Below the pieces are notes generated by a model. It had not been told where the DNA came from. It worked only from the letters and a program-made list of their open reading frames with translations, and did not search any database. This document shows, one piece after another, positions 16,912 through 25,120 of a stretch of DNA of 31,894 nt. Source of the DNA: an uncultured Erysipelotrichaceae bacterium (GTDB taxonomy: Bacteria > Bacillota_I > Bacilli_A > Erysipelotrichales > Erysipelotrichaceae); contig CAKUTY010000002.1 of the NCBI GenBank assembly GCA_934692455.1, positions 1-31,894 on the forward strand, in the 5' to 3' direction. Positions within the stretch are counted from its first letter, which is position 1; every line of letters begins with the position of its first letter. The position numbers and the translations under genes were made by a program.

Positions 16912-18115
16912 ATTTCGCTATCGCAATACTATCTGTTCCAAAGAATAATTCCTTAGCAATATTAAGATTATCAACAGTATCAAAATTAGAATAGATACCA
17001 GTAATAATAGAATCTTGAACAAATAAGACACTAGGATAATTACCTAATTCTCCACTATCTAAGAATTTAGGAATCTTGTTCATAATGGATGCTAGTGGAG
17101 CTTTTAATTCATCCGCAATCTTTTCATTATCCTTATCGCTTGTATTAATCACAAAGACTTTAATATCCTTATTAGTTTCATAAAAAGAATTAATTGTATT
17201 AATTAATTCTTCATCATAAGCACTTATCATAATGAAAGCTATCTGATCATTTGTATAATCAACATTAAAATCAATTTCACTTCTAAAATTAGATTCATCA
17301 TTATATTGATTATTGAAATCAAAAGTTTGACCAATATGTTCCAAAGTTAAATAAGTAGTCTTTTCATCATTATCCAAAGACACTAACTTGTTATACTTAT
17401 CTTCATCAATATCATTTTTCACATCATCAGCAGTTCTAAGATAGTCAAATATCGATTTTCCATCATCTGTAGTTAATGAGTTTATATCAAACTTGGCATT
17501 AAACGCAAATTCATATAATGACTCAAAATCTTCCTTATCAATTGTACCCACATTACACCAAGTCATCTTACCCTTATTAAAGAAGAAATATGTAGGAGTC
17601 GCATTAAAACTATAGTTTTGGCTCATATAATCATTAAGCTTTTCATTTTTGATAGTAATAAGCTCATTAGGATTATTATGTTCAACGCCTATTTCCTTAT
17701 AGAAAGCTGAAATGCTATCTATATCACCATTCACGAAGTAAGTAATAAAAGTTACATCACTATGATTAGACACAATATAAGGATTATTATTCAAGGCCTG
17801 TTCCTTACAATGGCTACAGTATGTTGACACTACTTCAATAACTAATTTAGAATTATTATAATCACTTAATTTAACAACATCACCATCAATAGAATCTAAA
17901 TTATAATCAGGTAAATCCTTACCAAGATTCTTTAAAGTCGTATTTTCTACATCTAGGCCATTATTAACATCCTTCAACAAAGACTTTGTATCCGCATTTA
18001 AAAAGTCAAAGAGATTTCCCTCTTTAACTGGTTCAATATATGTAACTGTATTACTTGCTTGTTCATTTGAACAACCAAACAAGATAAGTAATAAAACTAA
18101 AATAATCTTCTTCAT
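16910..18115 (-). CDS. Thioredoxin-fold lipoprotein (two tandem domains, one CxxC)
   Basis: 401 residues. The signal peptide ends in a lipobox, LFGC (Cys15), so it is a surface lipoprotein. The first domain (about 65-205) is TlpA/redoxin-like: LPDYNLDSIDGDVVKLSDY, active site TYCSHCKEQ with Cys100 and Cys103, and a cis-proline at NATPTYFF (Pro174). The second half (about 255-390) looks like another thioredoxin fold (QIAFIMISAYDEELINTINSF, IKVFVINTSD, YPSVLFVQDSIITG) but has no CxxC. Probable role is extracytoplasmic thiol-disulfide exchange; the partner is unknown. Starts in a TAATG overlap with the patatin gene, so the two are co-translated. Confidence 0.85.
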   Translation of the reverse strand: MKKIILVLLLILFGCSNEQASNTVTYIEPVKEGNLFDFLNADTKSLLKDVNNGLDVENTTLKNLGKDLPDYNLDSIDGDVVKLSDYNNSKLVIEVVSTYCSHCKEQALNNNPYIVSNHSDVTFITYFVNGDIDSISAFYKEIGVEHNNPNELITIKNEKLNDYMSQNYSFNATPTYFFFNKGKMTWCNVGTIDKEDFESLYEFAFNAKFDINSLTTDDGKSIFDYLRTADDVKNDIDEDKYNKLVSLDNDEKTTYLTLEHIGQTFDFNNQYNDESNFRSEIDFNVDYTNDQIAFIMISAYDEELINTINSFYETNKDIKVFVINTSDKDNEKIADELKAPLASIMNKIPKFLDSGELGNYPSVLFVQDSIITGIYSNFDTVDNLNIAKELFFGTDSIAIAK

Positions 18116-18966
18116 TATTTAATTAACTTATAGATTTCTTCCTTACTAGCTTCCATATCCTTGCGACCTAGTTCATATAAAGCGATAAGATCTTTTTTAT
18201 CGCCCTTTAGTCTGGTAACATTAACAGTCTCAGTAGGATAACGATATAAGGCATGACCATCTTTTTCTAAGCTTTGAATAAGATCGATTTGTTTATTATA
18301 GTTAAGATGTCTATTTTTATAATCAACACTGATTTCAGGACAATCCTTATACTTATTCTTCATAAGATTCACAATAAATGGCTTAGCAGGCTTTCTAACA
18401 TAATCATAAGGCTTAGTTGTGATAATCAAGTGATCTGTGCAACCATCCTTAACAGCCTCTTCGATTGGAATCATCTTAGTGATACCACCATCTAAATACT
18501 TATGGCCATTAACCACAATGGGTCTACCAAGAATAGGAAGTGAACAAGCAGCCTTCAATAAGTCCATATTCATATCCTTCAAATCAACATAAATAGTCTC
18601 GCCCTTTTCCATATCATAAACACCATATCTAGCTAATGTTTTAGTCTTACCAATGATGTCCTTGATATCAAAGTGTAAACCATCTTTTAAGAAATGTGAA
18701 AATAGATACTCATACCCAACAAAATTTCCTTCCCTTAATAAAGGTCTAATTCCCACAAGTGATGGATGGGCAATAATTTCAGTTGCCATCTCAAAAAGAA
18801 AATGCTTATTTTTCATTAAAAAAGATGTAAGATGAACGGCCCCTGTAGAAATACCATAGGCATAATCAAATTCAATTCCCTCATCTATAAGCCAAGATAA
18901 ACATCCAGCAGTGTAGGCGCCACGCATTCCCCCGCCTTCTAATACTAAAGATACTTTTTTACTCAT
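18115..18966 (-). CDS. Patatin-like phospholipase
   Basis: 283 residues, cytoplasmic. Oxyanion loop LEGGGMRGAYTAG (9-21), nucleophile elbow YGISTGA (37-43, Ser40) and catalytic Asp in the DGG motif (LDGGITKMIP, Asp159). This is the YjjU/RssA-like group with the C-terminal LGRKDMEAS ending. The family hydrolyses acyl esters; the natural lipid is unknown. No ribosome binding site: a TAAAAT box ends 6 nt before the ATG. Divergent from the rhomboid gene and co-transcribed with the thioredoxin lipoprotein. Confidence 0.92.
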   Translation of the reverse strand: MSKKVSLVLEGGGMRGAYTAGCLSWLIDEGIEFDYAYGISTGAVHLTSFLMKNKHFLFEMATEIIAHPSLVGIRPLLREGNFVGYEYLFSHFLKDGLHFDIKDIIGKTKTLARYGVYDMEKGETIYVDLKDMNMDLLKAACSLPILGRPIVVNGHKYLDGGITKMIPIEEAVKDGCTDHLIITTKPYDYVRKPAKPFIVNLMKNKYKDCPEISVDYKNRHLNYNKQIDLIQSLEKDGHALYRYPTETVNVTRLKGDKKDLIALYELGRKDMEASKEEIYKLIK

Positions 18967-18972
18967 GTTTTA

Positions 18973-18978
18973 ATTTTA
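18973..18978 (-). promoter_or_regulatory. Patatin gene -10 element, leaderless arrangement
   Basis: TAAAAT on the minus strand, then exactly 6 nt (TAAAAC), then the ATG at 18966. No Shine-Dalgarno sequence. Confidence 0.5.
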
Positions 18979-19001
18979 GTCTCACTTAAGTTTTTGTGCA
19001 A

Positions 19002-19007
19002 TATAAT
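19002..19007 (+). promoter_or_regulatory. Rhomboid gene -10 element, leaderless arrangement
   Basis: Perfect TATAAT, then exactly 6 nt (AAGGGC), then the ATG at 19014. The AAGG is too close to the ATG to act as a ribosome binding site. Confidence 0.55.
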
Positions 19008-19013
19008 AAGGGC

Positions 19014-19571
19014 ATGAGAAAACTTAAAATATATTTTAATGCGCCAATAACGCTAACATTCACACTTATTTGTTTCCTAGCATTATTCTTACAAATGATA
19101 ACCAATGGTGATAGTACGGTATTATTATTTTCTACCTACTCATCATCTTTATTAGATCCATTAACTTATGTAAGACTAATAGGACACATCTTCGGTCATG
19201 CTGACTTTGATCACCTTATCAGTAATATGATTTATATTCTATTACTTGGACCAATGTTAGAAGAAAAGTACCACGACCGCCTAACCATTGTCATCATAGT
19301 TACTGCTCTAGTTACCGGCATCTGTAACAATATCTTCCAACCAGGAGTGATGTTGTTGGGAGCGAGTGGTGTTGTCTTTGCGTTTATTTTACTTGCTTCT
19401 ATAACTGGAAAAGATAGGGGCATCCCTATTACTCTAATATTAGTTGCGATATTGTGGATTGGTGGAGAAGTTACTTCAATGCTTACAGTAACTGACTCAA
19501 TCTCCCACATCACCCACATCATTGGTGGTTTAGTAGGTGGCGCAATTGGTTTATTCTTTAAGAATAATTAA
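19014..19571 (+). CDS. Rhomboid-family intramembrane serine protease
   Basis: 185 residues with about six transmembrane helices. Rhomboid features: HIFGHADFDHLISNM (58-72) with the His/Asn oxyanion region, GASG with catalytic Ser118, and HIIGG with catalytic His168. It cleaves membrane proteins within the bilayer; the substrate is unknown. The frame can be extended to a GTG at 18996, but that would lie across the TATAAT box, so the ATG at 19014 is chosen. The stop codon is directly back to back with the stop of the convergent small gene. Confidence 0.9.
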   Translation: MRKLKIYFNAPITLTFTLICFLALFLQMITNGDSTVLLFSTYSSSLLDPLTYVRLIGHIFGHADFDHLISNMIYILLLGPMLEEKYHDRLTIVIIVTALVTGICNNIFQPGVMLLGASGVVFAFILLASITGKDRGIPITLILVAILWIGGEVTSMLTVTDSISHITHIIGGLVGGAIGLFFKNN

Positions 19572-19826
19572 TTATTTACGATAATAACGATAATAGGCTT
19601 CATCCTTATCATTATCAATATAAGTACCTTCTTCCTTAAAAACGAAGAAGGTTTTTTCATTATATAAGTCTTTAAAATCTTCTAATGAAAGGACAAAAGA
19701 AGTCCCCTCTCTATAAACATAAATCTTATCTTTCTTTAAGATATAACGATCCTTTTTATTAGTAGTAAGTACTTCCTTATCTTTTAAAGACAATAATACT
19801 TCAGTAAATGTTTCTAATTTTTCCAT
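19572..19826 (-). CDS. Small charged protein, unknown function
   Basis: 84 residues, rich in Lys, Glu, Asp and Tyr, ending DKDEAYYRYYRK. There is no signal peptide, membrane segment or metal motif. Predicted beta-rich (TTNKKDRYILKKDKIYVYR) with an FVLSLEDFKDLY helix. I do not recognise a family. It begins 5 nt after the stop of the GNAT gene on the same strand, so it is likely co-transcribed, with no clear ribosome binding site. Confidence 0.65.
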   Translation of the reverse strand: MEKLETFTEVLLSLKDKEVLTTNKKDRYILKKDKIYVYREGTSFVLSLEDFKDLYNEKTFFVFKEEGTYIDNDKDEAYYRYYRK

Positions 19827-19831
19827 AATAA

Positions 19832-20317
19832 CTATAATTTAAAGCGAAATATGCACTTAAATCTATCTCCTTTTTCATACAACTCATGATCATAAGGTAT
19901 TTGTGCTATCTCAACAAGCTTACCCCCTAATCTTTTTAACGTTTTATAAGAAGCATCATTATCAGGATTACAAGTAATGATTAACTCCTTCATCCCAAAT
20001 TCCTCTTTTGCGATTTTAAACAAAATCTTACAAGCATAATAAGCATAATGATGACCCCTATATGACTCTTTGATATTGTAGCCAACATTACCATAGTAGT
20101 ACATAAAACCATCATTTTTTAACCTTAAGTCACACTTACCCACCTTAAGATTCGAGCCCGACAGATTCGAGCCCAGATTCGAGCCCGAAACATATATATC
20201 ATAAAAGACCGTAGGCACTCCATCAAAAGAGGTCTTCTCAGAGACCCTAGCCCTTTCGACTAAATCAACAATTTCGCCCTTATATAAGTGTTTTTTTCTA
20301 TCTAACAAACCCAACAT
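19832..20317 (-). CDS. GNAT family N-acetyltransferase carrying an in-frame repeat insertion
   Basis: 161 residues. The GNAT core is KVGKCDLRL, then GNVGYNIKESYRGHHYAYYACKI (motif A with RGHHYA), then ELIITCNPDNDASYKTLKRLGG. The substrate is unknown. Between strands, residues 44-57 read SGSNLGSNLSGSNL, encoded by three identical 11-mers; family members normally have a short turn between DIYV and KVGKCDL, so this is an inserted loop (inference from family knowledge). The start at 20317 has only a weak AAAGAAG upstream. A TATAAT on the minus strand lies 10 nt away, giving a very short leader at most. Divergent from the GH2 gene. Confidence 0.85.
   Translation of the reverse strand: MLGLLDRKKHLYKGEIVDLVERARVSEKTSFDGVPTVFYDIYVSGSNLGSNLSGSNLKVGKCDLRLKNDGFMYYYGNVGYNIKESYRGHHYAYYACKILFKIAKEEFGMKELIITCNPDNDASYKTLKRLGGKLVEIAQIPYDHELYEKGDRFKCIFRFKL
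20149..20186 (-). repeat. Intragenic GATTCGAGCCC repeat, locus B (three copies)
   Basis: Three identical copies of GATTCGAGCCC at 20149-20159, 20164-20174 and 20176-20186 (plus-strand reading). They are spaced 15 and 12 nt start to start, so the frame is kept. Read on the minus strand as GSN units inside the GNAT gene. Confidence 0.88.
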
Positions 20318-20327
20318 CTTCTTTTTA

Positions 20328-20337
20328 ATTATATAAT
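20328..20337. promoter_or_regulatory. Shared symmetric -10 of a divergent promoter
   Basis: ATTATATAAT is a perfect palindrome with TATAAT on both strands. On the plus strand the hexamer (20332-20337) ends exactly 6 nt before the GH2 ATG. On the minus strand (20333-20328) it ends 10 nt before the GNAT ATG. Both genes therefore appear to use one overlapping -10 region. Confidence 0.55.
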
Positions 20338-20343
20338 GAAATC

Positions 20344-21984
20344 ATGTTAGAGTATCCTCGTCCCCAATTTAAAAGAACATCATTTTATTGTCTAAACGGA
20401 CAATGGACATTAAATAATAAGCCTATAATAGTCCCTTATCCTAAGGAATCCGATTTATCAATGTACCCAATTAAGGAACATGAAGATAAATTAGTTTATA
20501 TTAAAGAATTTGACTTTAATGATGATTTAACAGACAAAAGACTAATACTTCATTTTGGGGCTGTAGACAATAAGGCTTTAGTATATTTAAACGATCATTT
20601 TATTGGTGAACATATTGGTGGCTATTTAGCCTTTAGCTTCGATATTACAGATTATATAAGTAATCACAATATCTTAAGAGTCGAAGTCAGCGATAACACC
20701 GACACCTTCTATCCACATGGCAAACAATCAAACAAACCAAGCGGCATGTGGTATACAAGTATCTCTGGCATTTGGAAAACCGTATGGATGGAAACAATAC
20801 CTACAAAAGAAGAAATAAGATCAATCAAGATTGATACCACAATCGATTCAATCGACTTCTATGTAGATACTGATAATGAATACTGCATCAGCATCACCTT
20901 CGATGAAGATACCGTTGCCTATATCTCTAAATCACAGCACTTACATGTTGATTTAAAAAATATCAAATACCAAAATTGGACAATTAAACAGCCTGTCTTA
21001 TATACCGTTACAATCAAAACTAATTATGATACCGTGCAGACCTATGTTGGCATTAGAGAAATAAGTGTTGAAACTATCAACAACCATAAATATCTATGTT
21101 TAAATAAGGAACCGATATATCTAAACGGTGTCTTAGACCAGGGCTACTTTAGTGATGGTATCTATTCGCCTAAGGATACTAAAGAATATTTAAACGATAT
21201 AAGAAGAATGAAAGAACTAGGCTTTAATATGCTTAGAAAACATATTAAAGTAGAAGATGAAGCATTCTATTATTATTGTGACAAAGAAGGTATGTTAGTC
21301 ATGCAAGACATGGTCAACAGTGGTGATGTTAACTTCCTTAAGAACATCTTCTTACCAACCATCGGTTTTGTGACCAGAAATGACAACATTAATGTCGATG
21401 AAGCTAGATTGAATTTCTTTATCGAGCATTCAAAAGAAACAATTAAGCAGTTATACAACCACCCATGTATTGTAGCTTGGACCATCTACAATGAAGCATG
21501 GGGCCAACAAAGAAGTAGTCAAGTCTTTAAGGAACTTAAACAATTAGACAAATATAGACCCTTTGATACTTGTTCTGGCTGGTATAAGACCCTTGACAGT
21601 GACTTTGATTCATATCATATCTACTTTAGAAACAAAGTTCTTACAAGTAAGACCAATCAAATACTTTTCTTAAGCGAATACGGCGGTATTAAAAGGCATA
21701 TCGAAGGACACACTTTTACTAAACGTAAAGCTAACTATGGCTATGGCTCTTCTAATGACGAAAAAGAATTAACTAATAAACTCATTGATATGTATGCCAA
21801 CATGATTATTCCATCTATTAAAAAGGGACTAGCAGGAAGCGTATTAACTCAATTAAGTGATGTAGAGGAAGAAGAAAATGGACTATATACCTATGATCGT
21901 ATGGTTTGCAAGATCAACAAAAAAAGCATCCAAGAATTGAATGCTTATATCTATAGGTTATTTAGAGAAACGCTCCTTAAGTGA
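20344..21984 (+). CDS. Glycoside hydrolase family 2 protein (beta-galactosidase/beta-glucuronidase-like)
   Basis: 546 residues, no signal peptide, so cytoplasmic. Jelly-roll sugar-binding domain near the N-terminus (YVKEF-type segment VYIKEFDFND; NILRVEVSDNTD), then an immunoglobulin-like domain, then a TIM barrel with LNGVLDQGYFSDG and the acid/base in TIYNEAWG (Glu384). The nucleophile is in FLSEYGG (Glu445). It is shorter than classical family members (600 or more residues) and the true substrate is unknown. No ribosome binding site; TATAAT sits 6 nt before the ATG. Its last 27 nt overlap the 3' end of the convergent lipase gene. Confidence 0.88.
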   Translation: MLEYPRPQFKRTSFYCLNGQWTLNNKPIIVPYPKESDLSMYPIKEHEDKLVYIKEFDFNDDLTDKRLILHFGAVDNKALVYLNDHFIGEHIGGYLAFSFDITDYISNHNILRVEVSDNTDTFYPHGKQSNKPSGMWYTSISGIWKTVWMETIPTKEEIRSIKIDTTIDSIDFYVDTDNEYCISITFDEDTVAYISKSQHLHVDLKNIKYQNWTIKQPVLYTVTIKTNYDTVQTYVGIREISVETINNHKYLCLNKEPIYLNGVLDQGYFSDGIYSPKDTKEYLNDIRRMKELGFNMLRKHIKVEDEAFYYYCDKEGMLVMQDMVNSGDVNFLKNIFLPTIGFVTRNDNINVDEARLNFFIEHSKETIKQLYNHPCIVAWTIYNEAWGQQRSSQVFKELKQLDKYRPFDTCSGWYKTLDSDFDSYHIYFRNKVLTSKTNQILFLSEYGGIKRHIEGHTFTKRKANYGYGSSNDEKELTNKLIDMYANMIIPSIKKGLAGSVLTQLSDVEEEENGLYTYDRMVCKINKKSIQELNAYIYRLFRETLLK

Positions 21985-23112
21985 TTTCTCTTTTTCTATT
22001 ACCGACTCCATTAAATTATCTTTAGCAGTCTTCACCTTTTCACTGACACCTGAACCATATCCTTTAATGAAGGCATCAAAGATGCTCTTGGCAAAAGCCT
22101 TACTCTTTTTATTCATATTAGAAATATCATAAAGAGTCTTAACAAACAATGGCAAACCACCTTCAATAAATTCCGATACTGTATCAACACCAGCATCTCT
22201 TAAGACATCAAACATTTCTTCAGTAAATACCTTACATTCTTCCTCAGTGGCATTATCCAAGAACTCCCTATAATTAACTTCAATCATCTTTGATTCTTCT
22301 GACAAGGTTGTTTCTACAAACTTAGTACCCTCAACAAGCCATGACATAGCAGAATGTTGAAGTAACATCACCGCATCTGATTTTACTACTTTAGTAATAT
22401 AATCCTTTGAAAACAAGACACCAAAGAAATCAAATTCAGGCACAATCTTAATAATCTTATTCTTGATATTCTCATATCCTTCTAATTCTTCCTTGCTTAA
22501 ATATTTACGATTTAAACCAGGACCATCATTAGAATAGACATTGATGATATTTTTGCCTTTTCTAGGAGCATTTAAGCCAGCATATAAAGCTAAGGCACCA
22601 CCCTTTGAATGACCACCAATTCGATATTTACGATAAGGGCTTAGTTTTTGTATATATTCTTTAGCAGCAACTTGAGCAGGAACAATCTCAAAAGACATGC
22701 AGAAATCTTCATGCCAACCAACTATCGTATCATCAGTTCCTCTAAAGGCTACATAAGTTGTGTGATCACTTAAATCTACTTGGAAACAACAAAATTGTTC
22801 AAAAGTCTTTTCATCAATAGTGGAAACAAAATCATGGACTAGACAATCTTTAAATCTTATAGAATTAGCCATTTCCCTTAGGACAAAAGGAGCTAACTTC
22901 ACAAAGCTTTTTGAAGCCATAATTTCTTCATCAGTGTGGTCATTGAAAAATAAATCAGATAATTCAGAAATGGTATAAGAATCCTTCAATTTAAAGTATT
23001 CATCAAAACCGGTATAAGCCATTTGACTAATAATCAAATTATCTACTTCATTAAAGGGAGAAGCCTTCAACGATAAGTCGCCACGCCATTTTAAGTAATC
23101 TATAATATTCAT
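21958..23112 (-). CDS. Mbeg1-like (DUF2974) alpha/beta hydrolase
   Basis: 384 residues, cytoplasmic. Begins MNIIDYLKWRGDLS, the typical start of DUF2974 proteins, with FRGTDDTIVGWHEDF (123-137) and the nucleophile elbow GGHSKGGALALYAG (166-179, Ser169), followed by NDGPGLN. The C-terminal region is helical. It is a lipase-like fold, substrate unknown. No ribosome binding site: TACAAT on the minus strand ends 6 nt before the ATG. The 3' ends of this gene and the GH2 gene overlap by 27 nt with no terminator between them. Confidence 0.88.
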   Translation of the reverse strand: MNIIDYLKWRGDLSLKASPFNEVDNLIISQMAYTGFDEYFKLKDSYTISELSDLFFNDHTDEEIMASKSFVKLAPFVLREMANSIRFKDCLVHDFVSTIDEKTFEQFCCFQVDLSDHTTYVAFRGTDDTIVGWHEDFCMSFEIVPAQVAAKEYIQKLSPYRKYRIGGHSKGGALALYAGLNAPRKGKNIINVYSNDGPGLNRKYLSKEELEGYENIKNKIIKIVPEFDFFGVLFSKDYITKVVKSDAVMLLQHSAMSWLVEGTKFVETTLSEESKMIEVNYREFLDNATEEECKVFTEEMFDVLRDAGVDTVSEFIEGGLPLFVKTLYDISNMNKKSKAFAKSIFDAFIKGYGSGVSEKVKTAKDNLMESVIEKEKSLKERFSK

Positions 23113-23118
23113 AAGATA

Positions 23119-23124
23119 ATTGTA
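23119..23124 (-). promoter_or_regulatory. Lipase gene -10 element, leaderless arrangement
   Basis: TACAAT on the minus strand, then exactly 6 nt (TATCTT), then the ATG at 23112. It lies directly beyond the terminator hairpin of the PTS operon. Confidence 0.5.
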
Positions 23125-23127
23125 TTA

Positions 23128-23154
23128 AAAATGGTGACATATTGTCACCATTTT
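23128..23154 (-). terminator. Terminator of the beta-glucoside operon
   Basis: Perfect 12-bp stem AAAATGGTGACA / TGTCACCATTTT with a 3-nt loop. On the minus strand a T run follows. It overlaps the stop codon of the PTS gene. Confidence 0.9.
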
Positions 23155-25120
23155 ACTTAATATTAATAATTACATCATCATTTGTAACCTTACCAGCATC
23201 ATGAGGAACAACCTCTTTTAATGAACTAGTATTTGTCACAATAACTGGAGTAATTGTAGATAAGTTTTTAGACTTGATAAAATCGATATCGAAATTCACA
23301 AGAACTTGACCTTTTTTAACGTGATCACCTTGTTTAACTTTAACATCAAAGCCTTCACCATTTAATGTCACTGTATCCATACCAACATGAATAAGTACTT
23401 CAGCACCATTATCACCCTTAATACCAATCGCATGTCCTGTAGGGAACAATACCGTAACTTCACCATCTAGTGGAGCCTTCACTTCACCCTTACTTGGATT
23501 AATCGCAATACCATTACCCATTGATAGAGAAGAGAACACTTCATCTTCTACTTTACTAAGTTCTACTGTTTCACCTTCAACTGGAGCATAAATATTATTA
23601 TCAACCTTCTTAGTTTCACCAAGTTCCTTTGGATCTAACTTACCTTGTTTTGCCCAGATGCCAAACATGATCCAACAAGAGATAAATGATACAGCCATGG
23701 CAATTATTACACCAATTACCGCAAAGATAAAGTTATTCATTGTAAAACCTAGTGCTAATGCTTGTTCAGTTGGAATATAAACTGGAAGAACAAGTAAGCC
23801 AGGAGAGCCAGCACCAAATCTTTCAACACCTGTAAGGCCTAGGAATAGGCCACCAACGCCACCACCAATCATGGCAGCATATAGTGGGAACATAAACTTT
23901 AAGTTAACACCATATAATACTGGTTCAGTAATACCAAGAACACCAGTAAGACCAGCAGAAGAAGCTAATTGTTTAGTATCAGGATTCTTGCTTCTTAGGG
24001 CAACAGCTAAACCAGCAGCACCTTGTGCAGTATTTGAAACCAACATACCAGGACCAACAACTGCATCATGACCGGCAGTTGTTAAGTTGTTTGTACCAAT
24101 TGGAATTAAACCATAGTGAGTACCAGTCATAACAAGGAATGGTGAGAAGATACCAACAACAGTAGGAACAATCCAAGGAGCAGTATTCTTTAACCATGTG
24201 AAGAAGACTTGAATAAATTCTGATGCCCAAGTACCAATAGGACCAAGTAATGATAATGTTAAGATAGCGCCAATAGTCAATGAGAAAAATGGCACAAAGA
24301 AGAACTTAACAGCCTTTGGACAATACTTTTGCATAAACTTTTCAACATATGACATTGCCCATACACCCAAGATAATTGGAATTACACTTGAAGCATAGCT
24401 TGTAACAACTTGTACTGGAATGATATTGAATAATTTAATTGATGTTGCAGCACCTTCAACAATTGTACCAGCAGCTAAGGCAGCTTCATATGAACCAGCA
24501 GCTGAGACAGCCTTATTTACACTAGATACACTTGTCATAATTGTTGTTAGTTGTGGATAAACAAGAACACCACCCAGTGCCATTGCAGTTCCTTGGTTAC
24601 ACTTAAATTTCTTAGCGCAAGAAGCAGCCAGTATTAAAGGTAAGAAGTAGAATGCAGCATCCGCAATCGCATTTAAGATGATATAAGTTTGACTACCACC
24701 CTTTAACCAGCCAAATGTCGAACATAATGCCATTACAGCCTTCAATAGACCAGCACCAGTAATTGCAGGAATGATTGGTTGGAAGATACTTGCGATACCT
24801 TCTAATACTTTAGATAACTTAGAACGCTTGTCTTCTTCATCAGATTCGTGCCCGTCAGATTCGTGTCCGGGCTCGAATCCACCAAGTGTAACTACCTCTT
24901 GATAAACCTGTGGAACATCTGGTCCAATAACGATTTGGTATTGACCACCAGCATTCACGACCTTTAAAACGCCATTTAAGTTACTGATTTTATCAGTATT
25001 TGCCTTAGTTTCATCGTTTAAAGTGAAACGTAATCTAGTTGCACAGTGCACAACAGATTTAACATTTGATTTTCCACCAATATTCTCAATAATATCGCTC
25101 GCTAATTGTTTATAACTCAT
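23153..25120 (-). CDS. bglF: PTS beta-glucoside transporter, EIIBCA
   Basis: Membrane transporter that takes up and phosphorylates aryl-beta-glucosides or cellobiose-like sugars using PEP-derived phosphate. 655 residues in B-C-A order. EIIB has the phospho-cysteine in VVHCATRLRF (Cys26). EIIC (about 110-470) has many transmembrane helices and GITEPVLYGVNL. EIIA (about 510-655) has phospho-His578 in VLIHVGMDTV. The linker between EIIB and EIIC (81-96) contains GFEPGHESDGHESDEE, encoded by repeat locus C. Good ribosome binding site (GGAG). Start overlaps the phospho-glucosidase stop by 4 nt. The operon is controlled by the divergent GntR regulator. Exact sugar not certain. Confidence 0.94.
   Translation of the reverse strand: MSYKQLASDIIENIGGKSNVKSVVHCATRLRFTLNDETKANTDKISNLNGVLKVVNAGGQYQIVIGPDVPQVYQEVVTLGGFEPGHESDGHESDEEDKRSKLSKVLEGIASIFQPIIPAITGAGLLKAVMALCSTFGWLKGGSQTYIILNAIADAAFYFLPLILAASCAKKFKCNQGTAMALGGVLVYPQLTTIMTSVSSVNKAVSAAGSYEAALAAGTIVEGAATSIKLFNIIPVQVVTSYASSVIPIILGVWAMSYVEKFMQKYCPKAVKFFFVPFFSLTIGAILTLSLLGPIGTWASEFIQVFFTWLKNTAPWIVPTVVGIFSPFLVMTGTHYGLIPIGTNNLTTAGHDAVVGPGMLVSNTAQGAAGLAVALRSKNPDTKQLASSAGLTGVLGITEPVLYGVNLKFMFPLYAAMIGGGVGGLFLGLTGVERFGAGSPGLLVLPVYIPTEQALALGFTMNNFIFAVIGVIIAMAVSFISCWIMFGIWAKQGKLDPKELGETKKVDNNIYAPVEGETVELSKVEDEVFSSLSMGNGIAINPSKGEVKAPLDGEVTVLFPTGHAIGIKGDNGAEVLIHVGMDTVTLNGEGFDVKVKQGDHVKKGQVLVNFDIDFIKSKNLSTITPVIVTNTSSLKEVVPHDAGKVTNDDVIINIK
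24843..24879. repeat. Intragenic GATTCGWGYCC repeat, locus C (two direct, one inverted)
   Basis: Plus-strand reading: GATTCGTGCCC (24843-24853), GATTCGTGTCC (24858-24868), then GGGCTCGAATC (24869-24879), an inverted copy placed head to head. The two direct copies are 15 nt apart. In the PTS gene they are read in a different frame from loci A and B, giving GHES-D units in the EIIB-EIIC linker. Confidence 0.8.

Noticed and set aside
18996..19013. Longer rhomboid start at the GTG at 18996
   Set aside because: The extra codons cover the TATAAT box, which would be the promoter; the ATG at 19014 fits the -10 spacing seen in other genes.
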